Shown here: positions 10,301 to 21,444 of the stretch, one piece after another
Layout of the letters: each line of letters opens with the position of its first letter
Numbering within the stretch: position 1 is the first letter of the stretch
Assembly (NCBI GenBank): GCA_021397845.1
Contig: CM038040.1
Location: 60,652,088 to 60,716,087 of the forward strand
DNA length: 64,000 nt
Direction: 5' to 3'
Origin: Areca catechu
Taxonomy: Eukaryota > Streptophyta > Magnoliopsida > Arecales > Arecaceae
Made by a program: the position numbers and the translations under genes
Notes under the pieces: model-generated
Database searches by the model: none
Told to the model about the DNA's origin: nothing
Seen by the model: only the letters and a program-made list of their open reading frames with translations

Positions 10301-12534
10301 TATATTCCAAATTAATAACCCTTGTTATTTCAAACTAATTTTATATTTTAATTTGTTTTGAGAGCATTATTGTTTATTATCTATTTTGTATGGTAGTGGT
10401 TAGATATGTGATAATTAAAATATAATTAATTATATTTAATCCAGAGTTGACTTGGATATGATCTAGATCCTAATTTTCCAGTTAACGGCAAGTTATATAT
10501 GAAACTGACCTGAATAAGCCATTGGGTCAAAAATTAGGACCGTCAACCCAACTAGATCCTTTCTAACTTTCTAATGAATTTGATCTTAATCCCAAAAGCA
10601 GGTTAGATTGGAATTACTCATGACCTAACTTGACCTGACCTGTTTGCACCCCTAGCAACAATAATTTATAGGACCATGTTGCTGTTCATCAAATAATATT
10701 TTCCAGCCAGCAGGATGTTTTAGAGTTTAAGGGGGGGGGGGAAAAATCAATCTATATGGCACTCACTATAAGAAGATAGCTGCTAAACAACAATTTTACA
10801 TTAAAATTCATTATGCATAAAAGTTGTAAGATGACCCCATGGAAATGATTAGAATAGACTTCTAATCTTGAACATTGTTCAATTTAGTTTGGCATGGCTT
10901 ATTTCATCTTCTATCTCAGGTTTGGATGAACTACTGCGAACCCCTTTCTCATTCCAGGACCAAAATCCAGAAAAAGGGAACAAATTGCTTGCTATTTCAT
11001 CATCTCAGTTCTGTGGATAAAATTAGCCTGCAATTCTTGCTCAAATTAGCTAGCTGCATGGAAACTTGTCTTCTTGCTTGAAATAGCCACCTTATTCAAT
11101 GACCATATGACCTCAACCACTAGGTGCACAAACTACCATTGGAAAATGTTAAAGAGCAACCAAATAGACTACTGGCTATGGTTAGAATAGGTGTCGATAT
11201 CATGCATTGGGATGGTGGCACGTCCAAAGATTTTAGATTAACATGCATCACCCATCCATGAGAAGTTCCATCGATCAAGGATCTTTTTCATCGTTATTAG
11301 TACAAGCTCTAATCTCTTCTTTTTTAGGGACCTGACTCCTCCGAATCCTGAGTTTCATAGAACCTCAATTACAAAAGGCTCTCGAACCTACCAAACTCAG
11401 GTAAAAGATCCTAACCTGGTTGGCTACTAGTACTCCCGATCTCAGGATTTTGGTACCCTCTCGAATCAAAGATCTTTATAACTTTACTCCAATACCTATT
11501 TATGGCCCTCCCAACTCTTAATAGGCTTAGGCCGAACTATTCTAATAAGCATTTGGCCAACCAAGTTACTGTTCAATCGATCCCCTAGTCAAGATGCATG
11601 TGCCTATATTTGAAGTTTATGGTCAAGGTGCATATATTTGAAAATAGAATAATTTAACAAAGAAGTTTAACTTGGCCATATATTTTGCCAAACTGGAAAC
11701 TGTATGTACATGAATGAAAATAGTACGTGTTTCATGTATTAGTTTGTCAAAAGTATGTAAGGTTTATCCCTATCTATGCATAGTCCAAATAGATTCCATG
11801 CGAACAAAGTAGCACCTCACATGTTTTGTACTTCACTATGTTATTTTGTTCTTACATTAGGTTTGAATTTATGATCTTCAAAAAGTCATCTTGATTCTTC
11901 TAAAGTCATATATTATATTAGTCCAAGTATAGGAGCTAGGGTTTATGCTTAAATAACTTGGTAATTGCACACCACTAAGAAAAATTTGCTCTACCTGTTT
12001 TGTTACGATTTTCTTACCAGGTGTTTGACTACTTGGAGAGTAAAGATGCTCTGTAACCAATTTTAAAATTAGTTTAAGGTTTGTATATGGAGGCTATGAT
12101 GATTATGTGATGTATGTTTGGTTGATTCAACTATTTCTAATGGCAACAATCTTGGATGGCCTTCTTTTGTAGGCAACTGATTGTAGTCATTTTGATTTAG
12201 TTGCAGATTAAATAGTATAACCGAGTTTCCTCCTTATTTTCATTATTTATTACTTTTTTTTTAGTAGATTATTTCTGTTTCTTTATAAATTTCTTGGTAT
12301 ATACCTGCATCTTACTAAACATGTTATGCTTTAAGGTTAGTTTCATTATTGCAAATATTTTATGATCAATTATGATTTTTAAATATTTTTTAAAAAACTT
12401 GCATTGCATAGAAATATAGACCCGTCAATTGATCAAAGTACATATTCTACAACATCCGTATAATTATTTTATTTTTGTATGGATGGGAGAAATATGTACA
12501 ATGGTCAATTGATTGTCCAGTTTAGAGAGTTTGA
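10301..12534 (+). other. Non-coding interior of CACTA-1
   Basis: There is no convincing gene. From about 11680 onward it is homologous to CACTA-2 (roughly 26560-27060 on the other strand). From 10301 to about 11680 I see no counterpart in CACTA-2, so this part may hold an older insertion or have diverged. A G homopolymer lies at about 10730-10741. Short ORFs at 10875-11081 and 11878-12060 match nothing. Confidence 0.6.
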
Positions 12535-12743
12535 GAATTGCAAATAATTTTATAGGTGCTTACAATAATCAAAAGGTATGGATAAAGTTTCAGATATATT
12601 TTGGATAGCATTTTCTTTTAGTTCTCCTCATACATATTTTTTTGTATGGGGAGAACTAAGGAGAAATGCTGCCAAAATTTTTTGGAAACTTCTATTGCGT
12701 ATCCTTTGGTTACTGTAAATGACCTATAAAATTAATGCAATTC
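12535..12743 (+). repeat. 209-bp foldback (hairpin) just upstream of the TNP2 gene
   Basis: The two halves are reverse complements over about 100 bp each. The left arm starts 'gaattgcaaataattttatagg' and the right arm ends 'cctataaaattaatgcaattc'. The centre is 'gttctcctcatac' facing 'gtatggggagaac' (12620-12656). It is flanked by TTGA on both sides (12531-12534, 12744-12747), a possible 4-bp target duplication. The same hairpin is present at the same place in CACTA-2 (25976-26183), so it is older than the split of the two elements. It could be a captured MITE or a structured RNA-forming element. Confidence 0.8.
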
Positions 12744-12888
12744 TTGAATGGGATAGGACCTCTTTACCTATTAGTTGGTGATAGGGTGCATTTAATAATA
12801 CTGTAATTAATCTATTGAATAAACTTATTTTAAATTTATTCAGTTCTTATAAATATTTGTTTATTTCAATTAGTTTTATCTTATAATT

Positions 12889-15800
12889 GATAAGAGTTGG
12901 ATAACTAAGCTGAGGAATAGCAAAGAATATCTAGATGGAGTACAGAATTTCATTAAATTTGGTATGGAGAGAAGTAGCATCAATGAAAAGATTTTATGTC
13001 CATGCCAAAAATGTATAAATTCTAGTTTTCTATATCCAAATATTGTTGAAGAACATTTGGTATGGAATAGTTTTTTAAAAGGTTATACAGAGTGATTTTT
13101 TCATGGAGAGTCAAGGTTACCATCTACATGTAACCAAACCTCTAACATGGAACATATACCTAATTTTGGATCCAGTAATCAACAGAAAAATCTTGTAAGA
13201 GATGATGATATTAGGGGTTTGCTCAGAGATGCTTTTGAATATGGTGCTCAACATCCTGGAGATTGCAGTGGAGGACAAGTAGTAGCTAGGCTACCTGAGG
13301 ATCCTATATTTACTGAATCTATACAAAATGGAGAGCCGATACCTATAACTAATGTTGAAATAGATCATTATCAAAAGCTGATAAGAGATGCAGATCAAGA
13401 TTATATCCTAGTTGCAATAACTTTTCAAAAATTTTTTTTCTTATACATTTATTTCATATAAAATACTTGAATGGATGGTCTGGCAAGTGTTTTACTATGT
13501 TGCTCAAGTTATTAAAGGATGCATTTTTTGAAGGTACTAGTTTACCATCATCTTGTTATGAAGCCAAAAAATTAGTAAAGGAATTGGATCTTGGATACGA
13601 AAAGATTCATAGCTGTCCAAATGATTGTATATTATATCGGGAAGAACATGCCGATCAAGAGTTGTGCCATGTGTGTGGATGTTCATGATGGATGAAGCAA
13701 AAAGGAAAGAGAGTGAGGGATTAGATGAACAGGATGTAACAAAAATTAAATAAAAGCTGGAAAAGATATTACACTATTTTTCTCTTGTACATAGATTAAA
13801 AAGGATCTATGCATCATCAAAGACAGCTTCGTCAATGAGATGGCATGATGAAAGCCATACAAAAGATGGAATGCTAAGACACCCAGTAGATAGTTTAGCA
13901 TGGAAAGCATTTGATGACAGATATTCTGATTTTGCATCTAATGCTCGTAATGTCAGGCAGGGTTTAGCCAGTGATGGGTTCAATCCATTTCAGACATTAA
14001 GTTTTGTCTATAGCACCTGGCCAGTTATTCTGATTCTTTATAATTTGCCACCATGGATATGCATGAAACAGTCTTCACTTATTTTATCAATGGTCATTCC
14101 AAGTGATAAGGGTTCAGGCAATGATATTGATATTTTCTTACAACCTTTAATTGATGAATTGAAATAATTATGGGAGGGTATCAGTGCAATTGATGCTTTG
14201 AATGGCCAAACATTCAATCTGCGGGCAGCTCTATTATGGACTGTTAATGATTTTCCTACATATGCTAATTTATTTGGCCAGAGCACTAAGGGATGAGTTG
14301 CATGTCCTTCTTGTGGTGAATTAACCAATTCAATTTGGTTAAAACATGGAGAAAAGTTTAGTTATATGGGACATCATCGATGGTTGGAGATAAATCATCC
14401 ATTTCGATTTTAGAAGGATTTATATAATGGAACTGTAGAGTTGGGATCTGCTCCAATTCTACCTTCTGGTTCTGATATTCATAGATAAATACTTGGTATC
14501 AAACACAGTTATGGTAAGATGACAAAGTCCTCTAAAAAGTGAAAAAGAGATGATGTTGAGACTTCAACACAGGAAAAAGTATCAAAGGAAGTCAATACTT
14601 GAACCTTAGATACAGCAGTGTTCGAGGATCTGGATAATTTTTTTGAAGTTAAAAATGATGATAATATAATGACATCATATACCCATCAGTATTCTAAACA
14701 ATTATGGAAGAAAAGAAGCATATTCTTTGACTTACCTTATCGAGAGCACAATATACTCCGGCATAATCTTGATATTATGCATATAGAAAAAAATGTTTGT
14801 GATAATTTGATTGGAACAATATTAAATCTTGATGGAAAGACTAAAGATAACATGAAGGCGCGTCTTGATTTAAAGAAAATGGGCATCCGACATGAACTTC
14901 ATCCACAAGTGCTTGCAAATGATAGAACTTATATCCCTCATACATGTTATACAATGTCTAGTCGAGAAAAAGATCTCTTCTTGACATTTTTAAAGAATAT
15001 CAAGGTTCTTGATGGATATGCCTCAAATATTTCACGATGTATGAATCTGAAAGAGCGAAAAATTTCAAATCTTAAAAGTCATGATGGACATATACTAATG
15101 TAAGATATTCTTCCATTGGCTTTAAGGTCGTCAATGCCGAAACAAGTTATTGCGGTTGTTTTTCAGTTATCATCATTCTTCAAGGCATTATGTTCTAAGG
15201 TTCTTGATCCTCAAGAGATTGATCAGTTGCAGTCTCAAGTCATACTTACGTTATGTTAGATGGAAAAGATTTTTTCTCCTAAATTTGTTATGATTATGGT
15301 TCATCTACTCATTCACCTAGCTTTGAAAGCTAAACTTGGTGGATCGGTAAAGTACAGATGGATATACCCTATCGAGAGGTAATGCTGTAAAACTAAATTT
15401 CATAATTTAGATATATTTTTCATTATTTAATGTGATATTAATATTAAAATTTTAATAAATATCATACTTTTTGAAGGTATCTTGTATGTTTGAAGGATTA
15501 TGTACGAAACAAAGTCCATCCTGAGGGCTCAATAGCAGAGGGATATATTGCTAAAGAGTGTTTAACATTTTGTTTAAGATATCTCAAAGGTGTAGAGACT
15601 GTATTCAATCGATCTCAACGTCATGGTGATACTATGTAGAATACAGATCTATACAAATTTGCATCTTCTGGAAGATTTATAGGAAAAGCTGAAAGTATTG
15701 TTCTTAACCATAAATCCTTGTCACAAGCATACCATTATGTATTGCTATATAGTGATATAATATCGGACTATCGCAGGTTAGTCTATCTACACATAGATAA

Positions 15801-16425
15801 TACTAAATATTAGACATGTTGTTGTCAAAATTATATTTGATTGTCATGCAGTGAATTTTTAGCTATATAATGATAAGCCAATCATTCCACTCATCCTAAT
15901 CCAAGGATTGAACAAAGATGGTTGGTTGAGTTATTCCCTAATTGGCTTGCCATTCAGGTTAGTATATATAAGTCATAAAATAGTTTTATATATATTTAAC
16001 ATTGAATAAGTGATCGATAATTAATATTATATTTTCTAGGTATCGGTACTGATAGAGAAAAATTGTTCAGCAAAACTAATAGCACTTGCCAGAGGCCCTT
16101 ATTATATTGTGAATAAATATAATGGTTTTATTATAAATGGCTTTAAATTTCATACCAAGGAGCGCGAGAAATTTAGAAAAACTCAGAATAGTGATGTTAT
16201 GGTAGAAGCAGATGGAAAATCTTATTATGGTATACTTAAAGATATTTTTGAATTGGATTATTATGGAAATTTTAAAGTTGTATTATTTTGATGCGATTGG
16301 GTGGATATAAATACATCAAGAGGTTTGAAAAAGGATTCAAACAGATTCATATTTGTCAATTTTTCAAGATTGATACATACGGGTATGTTATTGAAGAATG
16401 ATCAATTTATCTTTTTATCTTAAGC
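12889..16425 (+). pseudogene. TNP2-like CACTA transposase, disrupted
   Basis: TNP2 proteins cut and join CACTA element ends. Parts visible in order: a transposase-associated domain (SWITKLRNSKEYLDG, CPCQKC, 12895-13090); the Transposase_21 region (HVCGCS, RWHDESHTKDGMLRHP, ARNVRQGLASDGFNPF, ACPSCGE, about 13550-14380; HNLDIMHIEKNVCDN, about 14760-14810); DUF4218 (DGHILM, AKLGGSVKYRW, then PEGSIAEGYIA, 15080-15600); and DUF4216 (NKYNGFIINGFKFHT, CDWVDI, VFYVQDSKDKEWA, 16110-16500). Introns break it. The start, ATGGATAAG in CACTA-2, has become TTGATAAG. There are several in-frame stops (13095, 13688, 14165 and others) and frameshifts. Not functional. Confidence 0.92.
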
Positions 16426-16782
16426 TCGATAAGTTTTTTATGTACAAGACTCGAAAGATAAAGAATGGGCTACTATTATTAAGATAAAACCCAAAGACTT
16501 ATATGACATTGGAAAAGGGTGGAAGAGATGATGATGATACTTACACTCAGTGTATGCCTTATAATGTTGTGTCGGATGATCATATAAATGATACAACCAT
16601 TTTAAATAGGTTGGATTCCGAAGAAGGTACAACTGGTTGATTATGACAAGTAAGTAGTTTATAAGATGGTTTACATTTTTGCATGAATGATTATGTTATC
16701 TTTTAAATTGCAATTCATTTCCGTTATAATTTGATTATAATCTTGACTAACTTGGTTTTAAATAATGTATGTTAGGTACACC

Positions 16783-18676
16783 ATGCCTAGAAGGAAGTGC
16801 CTATCGAATGTATAGTTTCAGTTTTCTCAGACCGAGGTTGGTACTTCATCACAGTAGCCCGACGAGAGTCGATCAGTTTCACGTCGGTCTGATGCCAGTC
16901 CATCTATTTCTACACATCCGACGGAGGCTAGTACCTCTCCACCTCAGGACAATGCCATTCCCTCCGAGTCAGCACATCACGATCCTCCTACAGATCATCC
17001 TGATGACGAGCCTATCGTTGATGACATACAGATATAGAGTAATTTAATAATTTTATCACATTTCAATTCATACATTTGCAATAGTTTTGATATATAATTT
17101 TTTGTATTTTTGTTGTAGATGGATCTGGGAGACTTAGGTGGAGGCGAGGACCCACACTAGTCCATGATGTGTGGCAGTTACTTGAGGGTGAGAGGATAGT
17201 CAGAGTGCAACAAGCTAGGGTAGCCTATTAAGAAAGCTACTAGCTTGTTGACTAGTTTTCTGGGGACAGTAGCATACCGAGGTCAGCTATGTCCCCTGAA
17301 TTATTCGAAGTGGAATGACATGCTTCCTGCATATAAAGTAGAGATGCTACGAGTTATGCAGGTAAAAAAATTGATATATTATTTTATATCTTAGGTTTTT
17401 AATAAATGAATTGCTTATTTCATTTAATACTTATTTTATTTTTTATTTAAATTGTAGAGCAAGTTCGTTCTCCCTCCAGATTCTCCTAATTTTATGCTTA
17501 AGTCTCTCAATCGCAAGTAGAAAGAATATAGGGTAAAGTTGAAGAGAGACTACAAGCGAGAGGGTAGGACAGAGGAACAGGTTGTAGCTATCTATCCTCC
17601 TTATGTTCACCCTCATCAGTGGAGGGAGCTGGTGCACTATTGGTTCTTCGAGAGGGCACAGGTTGTGTACCATCATCAAACATATAAATTTATTAATTTT
17701 TACTCGTCCTAATTATATTTATATAATATATAACATAATTTTATTTTATTTTTATAGACATATTATGCTATTGGTAGAGCTGCACGAGCAACTCAGTCTG
17801 TTTCTCATACAGCGGGATCCAAGAGTTATGCACGGCTCAGGCATGAGTTTGTATGTTTCTCATCCTATCATACTTTTAGTACATTTTTAGTTTTAACATC
17901 ATGTATCATCATGGATCATGCATGTATCATGGTACAAGGTACAAGACGTATCATTTATAATTTTTTTATAATATTTATTCTTTCTATAGGCTGATCAGCA
18001 GGGGAGGGAGCCTGGTGAGGTGGAGTTCTATCGGATGACTCACATTCACCAGGATGGCAGTTTTGTTTCAGAGGAGTTTAGAGATATATATGTATTTCTT
18101 TTATTTATATTATATCAAGATTTATAATTTTATTTTTATTAAGTATTGATATATAAGTTTTTTATAAAACATAAGATAGGGCTACCTCTATAATCACCAA
18201 GCGGGGTGGCGAGGCTACCTCATCTACTCAGAGCAGTTGTATCGAGGTCGAGGTATTCTCGAAGTTGATGGGACCAGAGCGTCTCGGACAAGTGAGGGGT
18301 TATGGGATTGGAGTTATCCCTACTTAGTTATCTGAGATGAGTAGATATACTCGGGATGCTAGAGATAGTCATGATCATTCACATGTTCATCGACTCAAGG
18401 ATGAGATAGCAGAGCTTTGACAGATACATGATGTAGACAGAGCAGAGATGCAGACTATTAGGTCTCAGCTTGAGCATGTTATATCTGTGCTGCATATGTT
18501 CATGTCATCTCAGGTAAGTAATTATTTATAACTATATATATATATATATTTTGTATGTATCTAATAATTTAGAATATATATAATATATGTATCATAACTA
18601 TATGTATATCTTATAGGTTCCTGATGCATTTGCGAGTCGTAGACTTGATGACGACCAGCCTCCTGCGGATCAGTGA
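16783..18676 (+). pseudogene. Transposase_24 (TNPA-like) second gene of CACTA-1, disrupted
   Basis: This is the second gene of CACTA elements, a DNA-binding protein that recognises subterminal repeats. It opens MPRRKCLSNV followed by a stop, then Ser/His-rich sequence. Later exons correspond to the plant Ptta/En/Spm family: ARNGK-like 'PRSAMSPELFE' in a shifted frame, the region homologous to SKFVLPP and LNRKWKEY (17457-17665), RAARATQSVSHT-type sequence (17757-17850), EPGEVEFYRMTHIHQDGSF (about 18010-18065) and a C-terminal coiled-coil part (18360-18512). Several introns with gt..ag borders lie between them. Frameshifts and stops are frequent. The copy in CACTA-2 is better preserved. Confidence 0.8.
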
Positions 18677-18904
18677 TGCCAGCTATTTTTTTTATTATTT
18701 TTGTATGTCTTTTTTGTTTATTTGAACTTGGATTGATATTTTTATATATATAGATAAAACTCTTTATATTTGTGTTTGTGTTTGTGTATGTCTTTGGATA
18801 TGATACATGTTTGAATGTTTAGTTATTTCATTTTGATAATGTATACAGGTTGATGTATGTATTTGATGTATATAGGTATAGCTATATATTTTTTAAAAAA
18901 TAAT
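18677..18904 (+). other. 3' flank of TNPA-like gene in CACTA-1
   Basis: T-rich and GT-rich sequence without coding capacity lies between the last exon and the subterminal array. It probably holds the 3' untranslated region. No clear polyadenylation signal can be singled out. Confidence 0.5.
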
Positions 18905-18909
18905 AAATA

Positions 18910-19200
18910 AATCTACCGATGCTTTAAAGCATCGCTAACTTATATATTAGCGATGCTTTAAAGCATTGCTATTATAGCAATTAACGACATTTTAAAGCGT
19001 TGGCATATCCCGACGTTTTAAAGCATCAGGAACTACAAATTTAGTGATGCTTTAAAGCATCGGCATATGCCAACGCTTTTAAAAAGCGTCGGCAACTTGC
19101 GTCCCCACGCTTACATAGCCAATGCTTTTGCGACACTTTAAGAAGCATCGAGAGGTTTCTTGCCGATGCTTAAAAGCATCGGAAAAGGCCTAAAAAATGT
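18910..19200 (+). repeat. CACTA-1 right subterminal repeat array
   Basis: Eight or so units are built on the palindromic core GATGCTTTAAAGCATC and variants (GACG.., ..GCGTC), spaced a few tens of bases apart, for example 'cgatgctttaaagcatcgc' near 18920 and 18950. They are the likely binding sites of the element's TNPA-like protein. The mirror array of CACTA-2 is at 20583-21100. Confidence 0.88.
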
Positions 19201-19213
19201 CACTAATGGCCTG

Positions 19214-19226
19214 TTTCACTGTAGTG
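19214..19226 (-). repeat. CACTA-1 right terminal inverted repeat
   Basis: TTTCACTGTAGTG, followed by target duplication TAT (19227-19229). See the left end at 9639. Confidence 0.93.
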
Positions 19227-19384
19227 TATACAAAACAAATATTTGATAAGTATATATATATATATGTGTGTGTGTGGTGTGTGTGTAAATATCAATTTTA
19301 AAAAGATATTTATATAAAATTTAACATTTAAGAGGATATATATTTTAAAAAATTAATTGAAAACAAGCTTTTCCGACTTCAAAT
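19227..19384 (+). repeat. Spacer between CACTA-1 and hAT element, with TA/TG microsatellite
   Basis: The first bases ('tatacaaaacaaata') continue the duplicated segment interrupted by CACTA-1. Then come a TA run and a TG run (about 19248-19286) and AT-rich sequence. It ends with CTTCAAAT (19377-19384), the target duplication of the following hAT element. No gene. Confidence 0.7.
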
Positions 19385-20062
19385 TAGGGATGGCAATGGG
19401 CCGGGTTCGGGCCGAGTGCATAACTATTCAAACCCAAACCCAAATATGCAACACACTACCCAAACCCGATCCAAACATTATTGGGACTGGGTTTTTTTAT
19501 CCAAACCCATCTTAATTGGGTATCGAGTAATCGGGTTTACCCGGCCCGAACCCAACTAAGTCATATTAAATATTTTTTTATTTTTATCAACTTTAAACTT
19601 ATCTACAATTTTATAAATTATACATATATTAAACAAATAAAATTTAACTACATTTTTAGTTCAACAGTTTTTAATTTCTTATTCAATCAAGATTTATATT
19701 ATGAAGTTGGTAAACAATTAATTATGATCTTATTTTGAATTCATCTTGAATAGAATAGGATAAAAAAAAATTCCAATATATATATATATAATGATTAGGG
19801 CATAGGATTCAAGTATTTTAAAATTTAATAACTAATAATTATAATTAATAAAATATATATTAATTATATATGTATATTTAAATATTAAAATAATTTTGGC
19901 TAGGTTCAAGTCGGGTGTATATCTACCCAGTCCCGGCCCAAAATCAAAGTTAAGCATTCGGGTTTTACCCAAACCCGGCCCAAACCCAGTCAATGCCTAC
20001 CCGGCCCATTTGGATCGGGTCGAATTGGGAACCCATGGATTTGGATTTTATTGCCATCCTTA
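19385..20062 (+). mobile_element. Non-autonomous hAT-type element (678 bp)
   Basis: The left end TAGGGATGGCAAT and right end ATTGCCATCCTTA are inverted repeats with one mismatch. They are flanked by the perfect 8-bp direct repeat CTTCAAAT (19377-19384 and 20063-20070), the hallmark of the hAT superfamily. Near both ends are repeated 'cccggcccaaaccca' motifs in the two orientations. It has no transposase: the short ORFs at 19481-19738 and 19896-20232 encode nothing recognisable. It is absent from the duplicated copy at 33408-34465. Confidence 0.9.
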
Positions 20063-20070
20063 CTTCAAAT

Positions 20071-20570
20071 CGGACAATATTGCACCCTCCTAAGACTATT
20101 TCATACTTAAAATGCCAACGCAATCACCATCACCGTAACCGGCATATCTTAGACGGAGCCGCATGCAACCATACAAAATCAAAAATAAGGATAAAAGCCT
20201 ACATTTTTTTTGGAAATTTTGGAGCTACATAGACTTTTATAATCGTTTTGGCTTTCACCTACAGACTCATATCATTAATTTTTCTATCAAAACTTGATCA
20301 TTTCTCTAGAGGGAACCGTGTGCAACCATATAAAATAGAAAATAAGGATAAAAGTCTACATCTTTTGTGGAGATTTTGGAGCTTCATAGACTTTTATAAT
20401 CGTTTCGGCTTTCACCTACAGTTGTATCATTATCTTTTCCATCAAAACTTGATTATTTTTTCCTTTCAAAAAAAGAAAAACTTGACCATCACTTTCACTT
20501 CTTTAGTTTAGTCTCGTGTCTCCTCATCACTTTGGTTGAACGCTAGTGGCAAATCAACCAAGAAGAACCG
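20071..20570 (+). repeat. Duplicated segment, copy 1, middle piece with tandem modules
   Basis: This corresponds to about 33757-34139 in copy 2. It contains two successive modules with the order 'aaaagtctacatctttt', 'cttcatagacttttataatcg', 'ggctttcacctacag', 'tccatcaaaacttga' (starting near 20192 and 20350). A third module lies beyond CACTA-2 at 29680. The right edge is the CACTA-2 insertion. Short ORFs (20248-20511) come from the repeat and are not supported as genes. Confidence 0.8.
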
Positions 20571-20582
20571 TACAGTGAAACA

Positions 20583-21100
20583 GGGCTTTAGCGATGCTTT
20601 TTTTGGCCTTTACCGACGCTTTTAAGCATCGCCAAGAGACATCCCGATGCTTTTCAAAGCATCGCCAAAGCATCGCTTATGCAAGCATGGGGATGCCACC
20701 TATCGATGCTTTTTAAAAGTGTCGGCATTTTCCAATGCTTTAAAGCGTCACTAGACTTAACTCTAGCGATGCTTTAAAGCATCGCTAGGTTTGGATCGGG
20801 CGATGCTTTAAAGCATCACTAGGGTTCAAATTTAGCGATGCTTTAAAGCGTCGCCAGTTTTAAGTCTAGCGATGCTTTAAAGCATCGCTAAATTTAAACA
20901 TTAGCGACGCTTTAAAGCATCACTAAATTTTAACCCTAGCGACGCTTTAAAGCGTCGCTAGACTTAACTCTAGTGACGCTTTAAAGCATCGCCAGGTCAT
21001 AGCTATCTATTTTATTTTTTTTAAAAAAAAAAAATTGCCGATGCTTTAAAGCATCGCTAGACTTAAAACTGGCGACGCTGTAAAGCATCGACAGATTTTT
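20583..21100 (-). repeat. CACTA-2 subterminal array of palindromic repeats
   Basis: At least twelve units are centred on CTTTAAAG. Several are perfect 16-bp palindromes GATGCTTTAAAGCATC (near 20767, 20802, 20871, 21041) and others are the GACG../..CGTC variants (for example near 20941). Spacing is about 30-40 bp, with linkers such as 'gctaaatttaaac' and 'gctagacttaactctag'. Expected role: binding by the TNPA-like protein during transposition. Confidence 0.9.
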
Positions 21101-21444
21101 TTTAAAAAAAAATAAAATAAAATAGATAGCTATACCTATATACATATAACACAACCTGTATACATCATCAAAATGAAATTCTTCAAACCTATATCACATC
21201 CAACATACACAAACAAATAAAAACATTCAAACCTGTATCACATCTAACATACACAAACAAATAAAAACATTCAAACCTGTATCACATCCAACATACACAA
21301 ACAAATAAAAATATTCAAACCTATATCACATCCAACACACAAAAACTCAAACACAAACCAATAATAAAGATATATATATATATATATATATAAGTGCCAA
21401 TCCAAGTTCAAATAAACAAAAAGACATACAAAAATAATAAAAAA
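21101..21444 (-). other. 3' flank of TNPA-like gene in CACTA-2, with tandem repeat
   Basis: Homologous to 18690-18905 of CACTA-1 but expanded by a short tandem repeat. A unit of about 53 bp containing 'cctgtatcacatccaacatacacaaacaaataaaa' is repeated three to four times (about 21180-21340). A TA run lies at about 21369-21392. No gene; the ORF 21271-21507 arises from the repeat. Confidence 0.65.

Larger units (their letters stand above)
9639..19226 (+). mobile_element. CACTA-1: complete-length but decayed CACTA (En/Spm) transposon
   Basis: The element runs from CACTACAGTAAAA (9639-9651) to its inverted counterpart TTTCACTGTAGTG (19214-19226) and is flanked by the 3-bp direct repeat TAT (9636-9638 and 19227-19229), as CACTA elements require. 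Inside, in order, are subterminal repeats, a GC- and CT-rich leader, a long non-coding stretch with a 209-bp hairpin, a TNP2-like transposase gene, a Transposase_24-like gene and a dense right subterminal repeat array. Length is about 9.6 kb. Both genes carry stops and frameshifts, so it cannot supply its own transposase. The undisturbed target survives at 33742-33744. Confidence 0.95.

Noticed and set aside
9916..10338. Pro/Ser-rich and Gly/Glu-rich ORFs on both strands
   Set aside because: They are translations of a CTCCTC-type low-complexity run, overlap each other on opposite strands and have no domain.
10730..10741. G homopolymer as a possible regulatory or G-quadruplex site
   Set aside because: A single uninterrupted G run of about a dozen bases in decayed transposon DNA, without the spaced G-tracts a stable quadruplex promoter would need.
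20583..21100. Regularly spaced short palindromic repeats resembling a CRISPR array
   Set aside because: Spacers are short and similar to each other, the host is a plant, and the array lies exactly at a CACTA end. These are subterminal transposase-binding repeats.
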